Source: Acrocarpospora corrugata (GTDB lineage Bacteria; Actinomycetota; Actinomycetes; Streptosporangiales; Streptosporangiaceae). From it: 64,000 nt of DNA. Every line of letters starts with the position of its first letter. Positions within the stretch are counted from its first letter, which is position 1. Of the stretch, positions 44,849-54,544 are shown piece after piece. The notes beneath the pieces are model-generated. The model searched no databases, was not told the origin of the DNA, and saw only the letters and a program-made list of their open reading frames with translations. The position numbers and the translations under genes are program-made. The DNA lies in NCBI RefSeq assembly GCF_009687845.1, contig NZ_BLAD01000037.1, forward strand, positions 1 to 64,000, written 5' to 3'.

Positions 44849-45751
44849 TCAGGCCGTCCAGGCGGTCGCGATCTCGGTCGCCAGGGCGACGTTGCCGCGG
44901 ACGGCCGCCAGGTTGGCCTCCAGCGAGGCGCCGGAGGTCGCCCGGACCAGGTATTCGAGCAGGAACGGGGTGATCGCCTGGCCGGTGACGCCCCGGGCTT
45001 CGGCGGCGAGCAGCGCCTCGGCGAGGACCCGGTCGTGCAGTTCGGGATCGAGCTGTTCCGTCTCGGGGACCGGGTTGGCGACGATCAGGGCGGTCTCGGG
45101 GCCGCCGAGGCGGTCCTGGGCGCGCATGATCTCGGCGGCTTCGGCGGCGGACTCGATCCGCCAGTCGACCGGCTCGCCGGAGGTGGTCAGGTAGAAGCCG
45201 GGGAACTCGCCGGTGCGGTAGCCGACCACGGCCACCTGGCGGGTCTCCAGGCGCTGCAGGGTGGCGGGGACGTCCAGGATCGACTTCACGCCCGCGCAGA
45301 CCACCGTGATCCGGGTCCGGCTCAGCGTGTCCAGGTCGGCTGACTCGTCCTGGACGCTGGTCCAGCCGCGGTGCACGCCGCCCAGGCCGCCGGTCGCGAA
45401 CACCCGGATCCCGGCGCGCGCGGCCAGGAACGAGGTCGCCGACACCGTGGTCGCGCCGCTCACGCCGAGCGCGCCGGCCGGGGCCAGGTCGCGGAAGCCC
45501 AGCTTGCGCAGGCCCGGCTCGGTGGCGATACGTTCGAGCTCGGACTTGTCCAGGCCGGCCCTGGGCACGCCGTCCAGCACCGCGATCGTCGCCGGGACCG
45601 CGCCGCCCGCCCGGACGATCTCCTCCAGTTCGGCCGCCACCTTCAGGTTGCGCGGCTGCGGCAGGCCGTGCGAGATGATCGTCGACTCCAGCGCGACCAC
45701 CGGCCTGCCCTCGGCCAGCGCGGTCGCCACTTCGTCGGAACGCTTGATCAT
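44849..45751 (-). CDS. psuG: pseudouridine-5'-phosphate glycosidase
   Basis: A 300-residue PsuG enzyme: VALESTIISHGLPQPRNL at the N-terminus, VPATIAVLDG, FATGGLGGVHRG, VVCAGVKSILDVPATLQRLET and the C-terminal TPFLLEYLVRATSGASLEAN. The lysines of the catalytic site fall in the GLDKSEL and AGVKSILD regions. It cleaves the C-glycosidic bond of pseudouridine 5'-phosphate. Followed by the PfkB kinase. Confidence 0.95.
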   Translation of the reverse strand: MIKRSDEVATALAEGRPVVALESTIISHGLPQPRNLKVAAELEEIVRAGGAVPATIAVLDGVPRAGLDKSELERIATEPGLRKLGFRDLAPAGALGVSGATTVSATSFLAARAGIRVFATGGLGGVHRGWTSVQDESADLDTLSRTRITVVCAGVKSILDVPATLQRLETRQVAVVGYRTGEFPGFYLTTSGEPVDWRIESAAEAAEIMRAQDRLGGPETALIVANPVPETEQLDPELHDRVLAEALLAAEARGVTGQAITPFLLEYLVRATSGASLEANLAAVRGNVALATEIATAWTA

Positions 45752-46012
45752 GACTCTCCAGTCGGTAGGTCGCGGCTTCTCACGCTAGGCAGTGGCAGGC
45801 CACTCGTCCAACGCGCTGAGTAACCGGTCAGTTTCATCCGTTGGACCAGCGCAAATCGGACTCTGGCCACAATTTAGCGCCCGTTGTACTGTCGGGGACA
45901 TGGTGTCCCTCGCCGTGCGCGCACTCCGCCCCGACCCCCACTGGCAGACCGGCCTCTGAGAACACCGGGCCATTTCGAATCCCGGTAACTCCTGAGGTGA
46001 AGGACACGAGAC
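45752..46012. promoter_or_regulatory. divergent intergenic region with a 19-codon upstream frame
   Basis: This 261-bp region holds the promoters of psuG (minus) and the oxidoreductase (plus). It contains a short open frame at 45900-45959 encoding MVSLAVRALRPDPHWQTGL, preceded by GTACTGT, which could be a -10 element of a leaderless transcript. It ends 53 bp before the oxidoreductase ATG. It may be a leader peptide or simply untranslated leader; nothing else was recognised. Confidence 0.3.
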
Positions 46013-47533
46013 ATGCAGGTTTCGCGGTATGACGTCGTCGTCGCGGGCGGCGGGCACAACGGGCTGGTCGCGGCGGCCTATCTGGCCAAGGCCGGGCGGC
46101 GGGTGCTGGTGCTGGAACGGTTCGGGCACCTGGGCGGGCTGGCCGTGTCGGCGCAGGCGTTTCCTGGCGTGGACGCCAGGGTCTCCAGGTACTCCTACCT
46201 GGTGAGCCTGCTGCCGACCAAGGTGGTGCGGGATCTCGGGCTGGCGCTGGAGCTGAAGACGCGGCGGTTCGCCTCGTACACGCCGGTGGGGGAGACCGGG
46301 CTGCTGGTGGACAACGGGGACGCCGGCCGTACCGAGGCCTCGTTCGCGGCCGTCACCGGCGGGACCAAGGATCTGGACGCGTGGCGCCGGTTCTACGCGA
46401 TGACCGCCGACGTGGCCGCGCGGGTCGCGCCGACGCTGCTGGAGCCGCTGACCGACCGGGCCGGGCTGCGGAAGGTCGTGGCCGACGACGAGGCGTGGCG
46501 TGACCTGTTCGAGCGGCCGATCGGGGCGGTGGTCGGCGAGCGGTTCGGCGACGACACCGTGCGCGGCGTGGTGCTGACCGACGCGCTGATCGGGACCTTC
46601 GCCGACCCGGACGTGGATCTGCTGGCCAACAAGTGTTTCCTCTATCACGTGGTCGGGGACGGGACCGGCGACTGGAACGTCCCCGTCGGCGGGATGGGGG
46701 CGGTGTCCGGCGGGCTGGCGGAGATCGCGCGGGCCAGCGGGGCGGAGATCCGTACCGGGGCCGAGGTGGTGGCCATCGATCCGGCGACCGGGGAGGTCAC
46801 CTTCCGGGACTCGGCGGGGGAGCACGTGGTGACCGGCGGGCACGTGCTGGCCAACCTGCCGCCCGCCGTGCTGGCCCGGCTGCTCGGCGAGACGCCGGAG
46901 CGGCCCGAGGGGGCCCAGCTGAAGGTCAACATGGTGCTGTCCCGGCTGCCCCGGCTGAAGGACCCCGCGGTCGACCCCCGGGAGGCGTTCAGCGGGACCT
47001 TCCACATCAACGAGAGCCGCGACCAGCTCGCCGCCGCCTACGCGCAGGCCGCCGCGGGACTCGTGCCCGAGCTGCCGCCCGCCGAGGTCTACTGCCACTC
47101 GCTGACCGATCCGTCCATCCTGGGCGCGGATCTGCGGGCGTCCGGGGCGCAGACGATGACGCTGTTCGGGCTGCACATGCCGGCCCGGCTGTTCGGCCGG
47201 GACGGCGCCAAGGAGGAGGCGCTGCGCCGGACGATCGCCTCCATCGACAGCGTGCTCGCCGAGCCGATCGAGTCCTGCCTGCTCAGGACCCCGGCCGGGG
47301 AGCTGTGCCTGGAGGCCAAGACGCCGGTCGACCTGGAACGCGAGGCGGGGCTACCCGGCGGGCACATCTTCCACCGCGACCTGAGCTGGCCGTTCGCCGA
47401 GTCCGGCGCGGACGGCAGGTGGGGGGTGGAGACCGCGCACGAGCGGCTGCTGCTCTGCGGGGCCGGGGCCAGGCGCGGCGGCGGCGTGTCGGGAATTCCC
47501 GGGCATAACGCGGCGATGGCGGTGCTGGGTTAA
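46013..47533 (+). CDS. FAD-dependent oxidoreductase, PYROXD2-like
   Basis: A 506-residue flavoprotein. The dinucleotide-binding start is VVVAGGGHNGLVAAAYLAKAG, followed by GHLGGLAVSAQAFPG, the substrate-side GDWNVPVGGMGAVSGGLA motif and the C-terminal FAD closure GARRGGGVSGIPGHNAA. This set matches the phytoene-desaturase-like group that includes PYROXD2; the substrate is unknown. A paralogue with the same motifs is encoded at 62332-63945, beside a polyamine-type importer. Confidence 0.85.
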   Translation: MQVSRYDVVVAGGGHNGLVAAAYLAKAGRRVLVLERFGHLGGLAVSAQAFPGVDARVSRYSYLVSLLPTKVVRDLGLALELKTRRFASYTPVGETGLLVDNGDAGRTEASFAAVTGGTKDLDAWRRFYAMTADVAARVAPTLLEPLTDRAGLRKVVADDEAWRDLFERPIGAVVGERFGDDTVRGVVLTDALIGTFADPDVDLLANKCFLYHVVGDGTGDWNVPVGGMGAVSGGLAEIARASGAEIRTGAEVVAIDPATGEVTFRDSAGEHVVTGGHVLANLPPAVLARLLGETPERPEGAQLKVNMVLSRLPRLKDPAVDPREAFSGTFHINESRDQLAAAYAQAAAGLVPELPPAEVYCHSLTDPSILGADLRASGAQTMTLFGLHMPARLFGRDGAKEEALRRTIASIDSVLAEPIESCLLRTPAGELCLEAKTPVDLEREAGLPGGHIFHRDLSWPFAESGADGRWGVETAHERLLLCGAGARRGGGVSGIPGHNAAMAVLG

Positions 47534-47568
47534 GGCTGCTCTCATGGACTCTCGCTACGGTGGGGCGC

Positions 47569-48267
47569 GTGAGCGAAGAGAGCGCCCGGCTGCTGGTCGT
47601 GGACGACGAACCCGCGCTGCGGGAGGCGCTGCGGAGCAGCCTGGAGTTCGAGGGCTACCAGGTCGTCACCGTGGCCGACGGGCAGACCGCGCTGGGGGAA
47701 CTGGCGCGTGAGCCGTACAACGCGGTGCTGCTCGACGTCATGATGCCGCGCCTGGACGGGCTGACCGCGTGCCGCCGGCTCCGGCAGGGCGGGAACCACG
47801 TGCCCGTGCTGATGCTCACCGCCAGGGACGCGGTCGGCGACCGGGTGTCAGGGCTGGACGCGGGCGCGGACGACTACCTGGTCAAACCGTTCGAACTGGA
47901 CGAGCTGTTCGCCCGGGTCCGGGCGCTGCTGCGCCGCAGCGCGCTGTCCACCCCGGCGAGTGACGCGGTGCTGGCCTATGACGGATTGCGGATGGACCCT
48001 GCCAGCCGTGAGGTCACCAGGGACGGCCGCCGTCTCGACCTGACCAGGACCGAATACCTGCTGCTCGAACTCTTCCTCGCCCACCCCCGCCAGGTCCTCA
48101 CCCGCGAGCAGATCCTCAGCCAGGTGTGGGGCTTCGACTTCGAACCCTCCTCCAACTCCCTCGACGTGTACGTGATGTACCTGCGCCGCAAGACCGAAGC
48201 CGGTGAACGGCCCCGGCTGATCCACACCGTGCGCGGCGTCGGGTACGTGCTCCGGGCCACCCCGTGA
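47569..48267 (+). CDS. OmpR-type response regulator
   Basis: A 232-residue regulator from GTG 47569 (GTG 47560 is an alternative). The receiver domain has VVDDEPALREAL, the phosphoacceptor aspartate in VLLDVMMPRLDG, the threonine in LMLTARD and the lysine in LVKPF. The winged-helix effector domain follows (LTRTEYLLLELF, SNSLDVYVMYLRRK). It closely resembles MprA-type regulators. The histidine kinase starts inside its stop codon (GTGA). Confidence 0.93.
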   Translation: MSEESARLLVVDDEPALREALRSSLEFEGYQVVTVADGQTALGELAREPYNAVLLDVMMPRLDGLTACRRLRQGGNHVPVLMLTARDAVGDRVSGLDAGADDYLVKPFELDELFARVRALLRRSALSTPASDAVLAYDGLRMDPASREVTRDGRRLDLTRTEYLLLELFLAHPRQVLTREQILSQVWGFDFEPSSNSLDVYVMYLRRKTEAGERPRLIHTVRGVGYVLRATP

Positions 48268-49613
48268 GCCTGCGCGGGCGGCTGACCCTGCTCATCGCGG
48301 TCGCCGTCGCGGTCGCCATCGCCGTCTGCGCCGGAGCCAGCTGGCTGGTCGTGCACAACCTGCTGCGCCGCCAGATCATCGAGTCGATCGAACGGCCGGT
48401 CCCCGCCGACCAGGTCGAATGGGCGCTGGAGGCGTGCGGGCACAGCCTCGGCGGCGCGCCCAAATGGGATCCGTCCGGGCGGGGCTGGCAGGTCATCCGC
48501 GCCGACGGCCGGGTCTGCTCCGGCGGGTACGCGCAGGTCACGCCCACCCCGGCGGAGATGGCGCTGGCACTGGGCGGCGAGCCCATCACCCGCAGCGCCG
48601 TCACCGACGACGGCACGCCGGTGCTCGTCTACACCGTGCAGTGCCGCCCGCACCCCGGCGTCGCCGTCAGCACGTTCCGCTCGGTCGAGGACATGGACGC
48701 CGGGCTCCGGGTCCTCGGCGCGGTCCTCGCCGTCGTGTCCGCCGTCGGGGTGCTCGGGGCCGCGCTGGCCGGTCTTTGGCTGGCTCGTACTGCTCTGCGG
48801 CCTGTCGGGCGGTTGACGAGTGCGGTGGAACACATCGCCCGTACCGACGATCTGGAGGTACGGATCCCCGTCGAGGGGACCGATGAGATCGCCCGGCTGA
48901 GCACCTCGTTCAATACGATGACGACTGCTCTGTCCAGTTCGCGGGAACGTCAGCGGCAGCTCATCTCGGACGCGGGGCACGAGCTGCGGACGCCGCTGAC
49001 CAGCCTGCGCGCCAACATCGACCTGCTGCTGCGGAGCGAGAACACCGGGCGGCCACTCGATCCGGACGCCAAACGGCGGCTGCTGGTCAGCGTGAAGGAG
49101 CAGTTCGAGGAGATGTCCAGTCTCATCGGCGACCTGCTGGAACTGTCCAGGAACGCCGAGACCGGCGAGCTCTCCACCGACGTCGAGTTCCACGAGGTCG
49201 TCGCGGCGGCCGTGGAACGGGCCCGGCTGCGCGGTCCCGGCCTGCGGTTCGAGGTGGAGCTGCGGCCGTGGCCGATGCACGGGGACGCCCGGGGCCTGGC
49301 GCGGGCGGCCGTGAACGTGCTCGACAACGCGGTGAAGTTCAGCCCGTCCGGGGGCACGGTGACCGTCCGCCTGCGCGACGGCGAACTCACCGTCCTCGAC
49401 GAGGGCCCCGGCATCCCGGCCGACGAGCTGCCGCATGTGTTCGACCGGTTCTGGCGCTCACCCTCGGCGCGCAGCCTGCCCGGGTCCGGGCTGGGCCTGG
49501 CCATCGTCGCCCAGGCGGTCAAGGACGCCGGCGGCGAGGTGACACTGACCTCCCCGCCGGGCGGCGGCACCCTGGTCACGATCCTGCTGCCGCATGGCCC
49601 CGGACGTGTCTAA
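48264..49613 (+). CDS. sensor histidine kinase
   Basis: A 449-residue HAMP-type kinase: first membrane helix about residues 8-30, extracytoplasmic sensor (about 35-150, with CSGGYAQV and CRPHPGVAV), second helix (about 155-175), HAMP, dimerisation domain with the phosphorylated histidine in LISDAGHELRTPLT, and ATPase domain with DNAVKFSP, DEGPGIP and GSGLGLAIV. Partner of the response regulator, MprB-like. It ends 4 bp inside the convergent lipoprotein gene. Confidence 0.93.
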   Translation: MSLRGRLTLLIAVAVAVAIAVCAGASWLVVHNLLRRQIIESIERPVPADQVEWALEACGHSLGGAPKWDPSGRGWQVIRADGRVCSGGYAQVTPTPAEMALALGGEPITRSAVTDDGTPVLVYTVQCRPHPGVAVSTFRSVEDMDAGLRVLGAVLAVVSAVGVLGAALAGLWLARTALRPVGRLTSAVEHIARTDDLEVRIPVEGTDEIARLSTSFNTMTTALSSSRERQRQLISDAGHELRTPLTSLRANIDLLLRSENTGRPLDPDAKRRLLVSVKEQFEEMSSLIGDLLELSRNAETGELSTDVEFHEVVAAAVERARLRGPGLRFEVELRPWPMHGDARGLARAAVNVLDNAVKFSPSGGTVTVRLRDGELTVLDEGPGIPADELPHVFDRFWRSPSARSLPGSGLGLAIVAQAVKDAGGEVTLTSPPGGGTLVTILLPHGPGRV

Positions 49614-50821
49614 ACGCTTGGTTGTGCGTGGCTGAGGGTGATCAGGCCGGGGATTTCGACGCGGGCCAGTTCCTTGCCGGATTGGGCGTCGAGTTGGACG
49701 GCTCCGTCGGTGATGCCCAGCCAGAGGGTGCCCGCCGGGCCCGGGGTGAGGCCGCGGGGGGTGCCGGGGGTGGGGCCGGTGCGGTGGGCGGAGAGGGAGT
49801 CGGGGTCGAGGGTGTAGAGCGAGTCGGCGGTGGCGAGGTGGAGGGTGCCGGAGGTGGACGTGGCGAAGGCGGGGCCGGTTGTCTTGGGGATGGTGGCTTC
49901 GCGGATTTCCATCAGGTCCGGGGTTTCTGCGCGGATGGCTCGGCCGCCGGCGGTGTCGAAGACGTACAGGGCGGAGCCGGAGACTGTGATGGTGTGGCCT
50001 TCGGCCGGGCCGTGGCCGAAGGGCTCCGGGAGGTCCAGGCAGTAGGCCCAGTGTTCGGTCAGGCTGAGGACGTGGACGAAGGCGTGCACGCCGGTGGAGC
50101 GGCCCGCGACCAGGTCGCGGGTGTGCAGGTGGTCGGGCTGGTGGGTGTACAGCGTGTAGAGGCGGTCGCCGATCGGGGACGGGACGCCGAGCCGTCCGTC
50201 CCCGCGCATGATCTCTTCCGCGCCTTCGGGAACGACCTGTTTCGTCCGGGTCAGGACCGGGCCGACGGAGCCGTCGGTCAGGTTGAGCATGCGGACGCGG
50301 TAGCCCTCGGGTTCGGTCGCCGGCAGATAGTCCACGACGAACAGGAAGCCGTCGTCGGCGGAGAAGGCGTCCGGTTCGTAGTTGCCCTTGAGCGTGAAGG
50401 TCTTCGCGGGCCAGGCACCGGTGGGGTCCGCGACGACCAGCCGGGTCTCGGCGCGGCCGGGCTTGCCGTAGGGGGACGGCAGCGGCGGGTCGCCCAGAAC
50501 AACTCTTCTGCCAGAGTTCGAGATGGTACGGACTAATTCGGCGTCGGGCGCGGTGGTTCTCGCGAGCTCACGACCAGTCACCCCGTCCAGCGTGACGATC
50601 GAACCGCCGTCGAGCGTGTAGAGCCGATCCCATCTCGCGTCGGCGATCGTCGCCGCCGCGAGCGCCAGACCGGTTCCGGTGTCGAGTACGGACAGGCCGG
50701 ACTTCGTGTCCGCATAGAGCACCTGACCCGGGACGGTGACCGCCTTCGGAGCCTCCGGGCCGCCGCACGCTCCCACCAAGGCAACGCCACCACAGACCGC
50801 CAGGAAATCGCGTCGTCTCAT
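49610..50821 (-). CDS. Tat lipoprotein, beta-propeller-like, function unknown
   Basis: I choose the ATG at 50821 because AGGGAGG lies upstream and a Tat lipoprotein signal begins at once: RRRDFLAVCGG then lipobox VGACGG. The ~380-residue mature part has repeated D-x-x-x-G-turn strands (TLDGGSIVTLDG, LYADTKSGLSVLDTGTG, LYTLDPDSLS) typical of WD40/PQQ-like propellers. No catalytic motif is seen. It overlaps the convergent kinase gene by 4 bp and may be a cell-surface component unrelated to the two-component system. Confidence 0.78.
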   Translation of the reverse strand: MRRRDFLAVCGGVALVGACGGPEAPKAVTVPGQVLYADTKSGLSVLDTGTGLALAAATIADARWDRLYTLDGGSIVTLDGVTGRELARTTAPDAELVRTISNSGRRVVLGDPPLPSPYGKPGRAETRLVVADPTGAWPAKTFTLKGNYEPDAFSADDGFLFVVDYLPATEPEGYRVRMLNLTDGSVGPVLTRTKQVVPEGAEEIMRGDGRLGVPSPIGDRLYTLYTHQPDHLHTRDLVAGRSTGVHAFVHVLSLTEHWAYCLDLPEPFGHGPAEGHTITVSGSALYVFDTAGGRAIRAETPDLMEIREATIPKTTGPAFATSTSGTLHLATADSLYTLDPDSLSAHRTGPTPGTPRGLTPGPAGTLWLGITDGAVQLDAQSGKELARVEIPGLITLSHAQPSV

Positions 50822-50846
50822 ACCCTCCCTACACCGGCGCGCCCGC

Positions 50847-53162
50847 TCAGGTTCCCCGGCGAATGACCGCATCGACCACAGTCACACCATCAGGCCTGAC
50901 GAAAACAGGATTGAGCTCCACGAGCTCCAGCCCTTCCGCCATCGCCATCTCGCCCACCGTCGCGGCGAGCTCGGCCAGGCCACGCACATCCCCCGCCGGC
51001 CGCCCCCTGCCGCCGACCAGCAGGGGAGCGGCCTTCAACCGGCGCACCGCCCGCTCAATCCGATCCGGATCAGCAGGCAACGGAACCACCACCACATCAT
51101 CAAAGATCTCCACCCACACACCCCCCAACGCGACCACCAGCACCGGCACCACCCCATCCCGCCGCACCGCGACCATCACCTCAACCCCCGCCACCACCAT
51201 CTCCTCAACCAGCACCACACCCCCCACCCCGCCAGCCGTCGGCAACACCCCACTCACCCTCCGGAACGCCTCCCGAACACCCTCCCCCTCGACCCCCAAC
51301 ACAAGCCCCGAAATTTCCGACTTGTGCTGGATAAACGGCGAACTCACCTTCACCGCCACCGGCCCCCCCAACTCCCCAGCAGCCCTCACAGCCTCATCCG
51401 CATCCCCCACCACCCGCCCCCGAGGCACAGCCAACCCCCACCGCGCCAACATCCCCTTGGCCTCATGCTCAGCCATCCACCCAAAGTTCTCCTCCACCTC
51501 ACTCGATCCCGTGGCCACAGAACTCACCTCCGCGAGGACCCCGTCCGACCCGACGGCAGAGCCCGATTCTGGGTCTAGCCGGGTCGATCCAGCGGTGGGG
51601 ACCGGTTGTGCGGGAGCATCGTTGGCTGCCCAACTTGAACCTTCCGGTGTCCTTGGGGCTCCGACAGGGGATTTCGGCCGGGGAGTATTCGCCGCCTGGT
51701 TGGCCGCAATGGCGCGAAGGCGGGCAGCGTCTGGGGGCGGTGTGGTGAGTGCGCCCGCGCACAGGATGCCTTCGCTGAGGCCGGCTACGGGGACGATGCC
51801 GTGGCTGGCCAGGCGTTCGGCGGTGTCCTCGGGCATGAGTTCGGGGAGGGTTGAGGCGACGATGACCGGTTGGTCCAGACGCGAGGCGGCCAGGATGACG
51901 CCGTTGAGTGCCGCGTCCCAGCTCTCGGCCGCGTCCTCGGTCATCTCGGCGGGCCGGTCGTAGTAGACCAGAACGGGGCCGACGGCATCATCCCGTGCGC
52001 CGACCGTGATGAGATCGGCCGTCCGTTCGGTCTCCCCGAAGATCACCGCCGTGTAATCGAGTGGATTCCCAGCAGTGGCCGTCGGCGGCAACAATTCCCC
52101 GAGCGCCTCAACAGTGGCCGGGGACAACTCCGGCAGGTACACCCCGAGCCTCTCCGCCTCGTCGGCCGCCGTGGCGGCATCCCCACCCGAGCAGGTGACC
52201 ACGAGAACACCGGCCCTCAGCGCCAGGGAAGCAGGTCGGTGGCCAGCCGTTTGCGGAGGGGGGTTGGTTCTTTTGAGGAACGATCGTCGGGGGGTGGCGA
52301 GGGTTTTGGCTAGTTCGAGGAGTTCGTGAGGGTTGTGGGCCCACGCGCCGCCGGCTTCCTCGATCAGGGCGCGGAGGATGCGGGCGTCGCCGGCCACGGA
52401 GCCGGTGTGGGCGGCTGCGGCTGAGGCGCCGAGGGCGCTGGTGCCTGCTTTGAGGACTGCGATGCCGATGCCTTGGTCGATGCAATCGGCGAGGGCGGTG
52501 GCGAGGCGGTGGCCGTCGCCTTCGTCTTCCAAGTAGAGGGCTACCGAGCGGACGCCGTCGAGTTCGGCGAGGGCGGTCAGATAGTCGGCCGCGTCCAGGA
52601 CGGCCTGGTTGCCGCAGGAGATGACCGTGTGCAGGCCGAGCGCCCGGCTGCTGAGGAGGGCGTTGACCGCCACGTTTCCGCTCTGGGAGACCAGCGCGAC
52701 CGGCCCGGGGCGCCGGGCGTTGTACGCGTCACCCCAGAGCGGCGCCCGGTTGACCACGGACACGATCCCGTTTCCGTTCGGTCCGCAGATCGGCAGCCGA
52801 TGGCGCAGGGCCTGCCGGGCCAGTTCATCCTGGAGTTCCCGGCCTCCGGCGATCTCGGCGAATCCGGCGGCCAGGACGACCGCGCCCCCGCACCCGTACG
52901 CTCCCGCCTCGGCCACCAGCGCGGGCACACTGGCCGCCGGAGTGGCGATGACCAGCGCGTCCGGAGCCAGCGGCAGATCCGAGATCCGGGGAACGCACGG
53001 AACCCCGTACACCTCCGCCGCCGTGGGATGCACGCCGAACACCGGGCCGGGGAAACCCGCGCTGACCAGGTTGGCCACGGCCTGGTTTCCGTACGAGCCG
53101 GGACGGGTGGAAGCGCCGACCACGGCGACGGACCTGGGCGCGAGCAGTCGTGCGGGTTTCAC
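50847..53162 (-). CDS. ADP-forming acyl-CoA synthetase with ATP-grasp domain
   Basis: An NDP-forming acetate-CoA ligase family protein. I suggest the GTG at 53162 (771 residues). Longer readings to 53192 begin within the operator-like repeat. CoA-binding domain LLAPRSVAVVGAST at the start; acyl-CoA ligase-like domain with the phosphohistidine motif AAAHTGSVAGD; a ~60-residue Pro/Ser-rich linker; and a C-terminal ATP-grasp_5 domain (AVKVSSPFIQHKSEISG, VVLVEEMVVAGVEVMVAV, LVELNPVF). It activates an organic acid with CoA at the expense of ATP. Divergent from the TetR gene, whose operator candidate lies between. Confidence 0.88.
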   Translation of the reverse strand: MKPARLLAPRSVAVVGASTRPGSYGNQAVANLVSAGFPGPVFGVHPTAAEVYGVPCVPRISDLPLAPDALVIATPAASVPALVAEAGAYGCGGAVVLAAGFAEIAGGRELQDELARQALRHRLPICGPNGNGIVSVVNRAPLWGDAYNARRPGPVALVSQSGNVAVNALLSSRALGLHTVISCGNQAVLDAADYLTALAELDGVRSVALYLEDEGDGHRLATALADCIDQGIGIAVLKAGTSALGASAAAAHTGSVAGDARILRALIEEAGGAWAHNPHELLELAKTLATPRRSFLKRTNPPPQTAGHRPASLALRAGVLVVTCSGGDAATAADEAERLGVYLPELSPATVEALGELLPPTATAGNPLDYTAVIFGETERTADLITVGARDDAVGPVLVYYDRPAEMTEDAAESWDAALNGVILAASRLDQPVIVASTLPELMPEDTAERLASHGIVPVAGLSEGILCAGALTTPPPDAARLRAIAANQAANTPRPKSPVGAPRTPEGSSWAANDAPAQPVPTAGSTRLDPESGSAVGSDGVLAEVSSVATGSSEVEENFGWMAEHEAKGMLARWGLAVPRGRVVGDADEAVRAAGELGGPVAVKVSSPFIQHKSEISGLVLGVEGEGVREAFRRVSGVLPTAGGVGGVVLVEEMVVAGVEVMVAVRRDGVVPVLVVALGGVWVEIFDDVVVVPLPADPDRIERAVRRLKAAPLLVGGRGRPAGDVRGLAELAATVGEMAMAEGLELVELNPVFVRPDGVTVVDAVIRRGT

Positions 53163-53173
53163 CCTAACCACAC

Positions 53174-53191
53174 TGGTTGGTTGACCAGTCA
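53174..53191 (-). promoter_or_regulatory. candidate TetR operator, site 1
   Basis: TGACTGGTCAACCAACCA (minus strand) fits TGACTGG-N4-CCARNYA, found again at 54509 and 62231. It overlaps the perfect palindrome GGTTGACCAGTCAACC (53179-53194). It lies between the divergent acyl-CoA synthetase and TetR genes. Confidence 0.6.
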
Positions 53192-53256
53192 ACCGTCAAG
53201 GGTAGGGTTGTATCCACAGCCCTTATGCCACCGATCGCTGCGGTAGTCTTGGCGGC

Positions 53257-53892
53257 GTGCGCAGTGCGGAGGGCGCCCGGAGTAGCCGGGCCGATCAGGC
53301 TGATCAGCGCCGGGCCGAACTGCTGGACGCCGCCCGGCGTGTCGTGCTGGAGCGTGGCCTGGCGAGCACTCGGGTCGCCGACATCGCGAAGGCCACCAAT
53401 GTCAGTGGTGGATTGATCCATTACCATTTCGCCACCAAAGACGATCTCATCACCGCGATGCTCCGAGCCACCTCGGAAACCGAGGTCAGACGGCTCCGCG
53501 AGATAATCGCCGGCCCCGGCACGGCCGTGCAGCGCCTCGACCGGGTGCTGCGCTACTACATCCCCAGTTCGCGCTCCGACCAGAGCTGGATCCTCTGGCT
53601 GGACGCCTGGGCGCTCGGCGTCCGCGAGCCCCACGTCCGCGAGATCCTCCTCGAACTCGAGGGCGGCTGGATCGAGATACTCGCCGAGGTCATCTCCGAA
53701 GGCGTGCAAAAGGGCGAATTCTTCTGCGACGACCCCATGGGCGCCGCCGAACGCCTCGACGGCATGCTCGACGGCCTCGTCGTCCGCTACACCCTGCACT
53801 CGGGCGCGATGTCCCGCAAACGCCTCCTCGAACACGCCCGCATCGCGGCCACCCACGAGGTCGGCATCCCCAGATCCGCCTTCCCCGCCTGA
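53257..53892 (+). CDS. TetR family regulator (BetI-like)
   Basis: A 211-residue TetR protein with helix-turn-helix STRVADIAKATNVSGGLIHYHF near residues 48-67 and a helical ligand domain (LRYYIPSSRSDQSWILWLDAW) similar to BetI-type regulators. It is divergent from the acyl-CoA synthetase. Three matching motif sites in the region suggest it also controls the acyl-CoA dehydrogenase and the importer/oxidoreductase pair. Ligand unknown. Confidence 0.9.
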   Translation: MRSAEGARSSRADQADQRRAELLDAARRVVLERGLASTRVADIAKATNVSGGLIHYHFATKDDLITAMLRATSETEVRRLREIIAGPGTAVQRLDRVLRYYIPSSRSDQSWILWLDAWALGVREPHVREILLELEGGWIEILAEVISEGVQKGEFFCDDPMGAAERLDGMLDGLVVRYTLHSGAMSRKRLLEHARIAATHEVGIPRSAFPA

Positions 53893-54028
53893 CCCGACAG
53901 GCTCGGCCGCTGACCAGGTGATCGACGCCCGCGACCTGTGAACCTGCCCATTCATCAACGGTGGGCCGCGACCGACCTGCTGGTCAGCCGGCGACGGCGA
54001 TCAAATTGCCCGCCGCACTCGGCCACGT

Positions 54029-54307
54029 TCACGGTCTGACGGACGTCGCGTCTTCGGAACCCGGGATCTCGGGGTCCTCCCACTTCGCGGCCCACTCTTC
54101 TTCCTCGACCCTCCTGAGGTTTAGACGCATCTTCTTCTGGGCCAAATGGACGTAAGCGGACCCGATGACCGCGATGAGGGCGGCTATCAGCAGCCTCCAC
54201 GCCACATGGATGGGAAGGGCGAGCGCCGATATGAAGGCGGCGGCTCCCGTAACCAGGGTGATGATGTGCAAGCGATCCGCGCGCCGCTGGATATCAGCAA
54301 ATTTCAC
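54029..54307 (-). CDS. small two-helix membrane protein
   Basis: A 92-residue protein with two adjacent helices (about residues 14-55: LVTGAAAFISALALPIHVAW, LLIAALIAVIGSAYVHLA) and a charged cytoplasmic C-terminus. ATG start at 54307. No domain was recognised and its neighbours give no clear clue. Confidence 0.6.
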   Translation of the reverse strand: MKFADIQRRADRLHIITLVTGAAAFISALALPIHVAWRLLIAALIAVIGSAYVHLAQKKMRLNLRRVEEEEWAAKWEDPEIPGSEDATSVRP

Positions 54308-54508
54308 ACCTTCTATCTTGTAAGGAAACGCGCTCCTGCGGGCAACAGGGTCGGATCCGGCAAAGCCGCGATCCCGTCACAACCGCCGCGACAGCCTCCG
54401 GCGGCGCGACTCAAGCGGACGGCTGTGATCGCCACCCTCGGGCCGGCTCCCAGGCTCTGCCGTCCGGCCATGCGCCGATGCTCTTGACAGGTGCTTCGCC
54501 TGCCTATT

Positions 54509-54526
54509 TGACTGGGTGACCAATCA
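54509..54526 (+). promoter_or_regulatory. candidate TetR operator, site 2, and promoter
   Basis: TGACTGGGTGACCAATCA fits TGACTGG-N4-CCARNYA. A TTGACA -35-like hexamer lies at 54484-54489 and TATTTG directly before the site could be the -10, so a bound regulator would block the promoter of the acyl-CoA dehydrogenase gene 18 bp downstream. Confidence 0.6.
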
Positions 54527-54544
54527 GTTATTTGGGAGTGTGAG

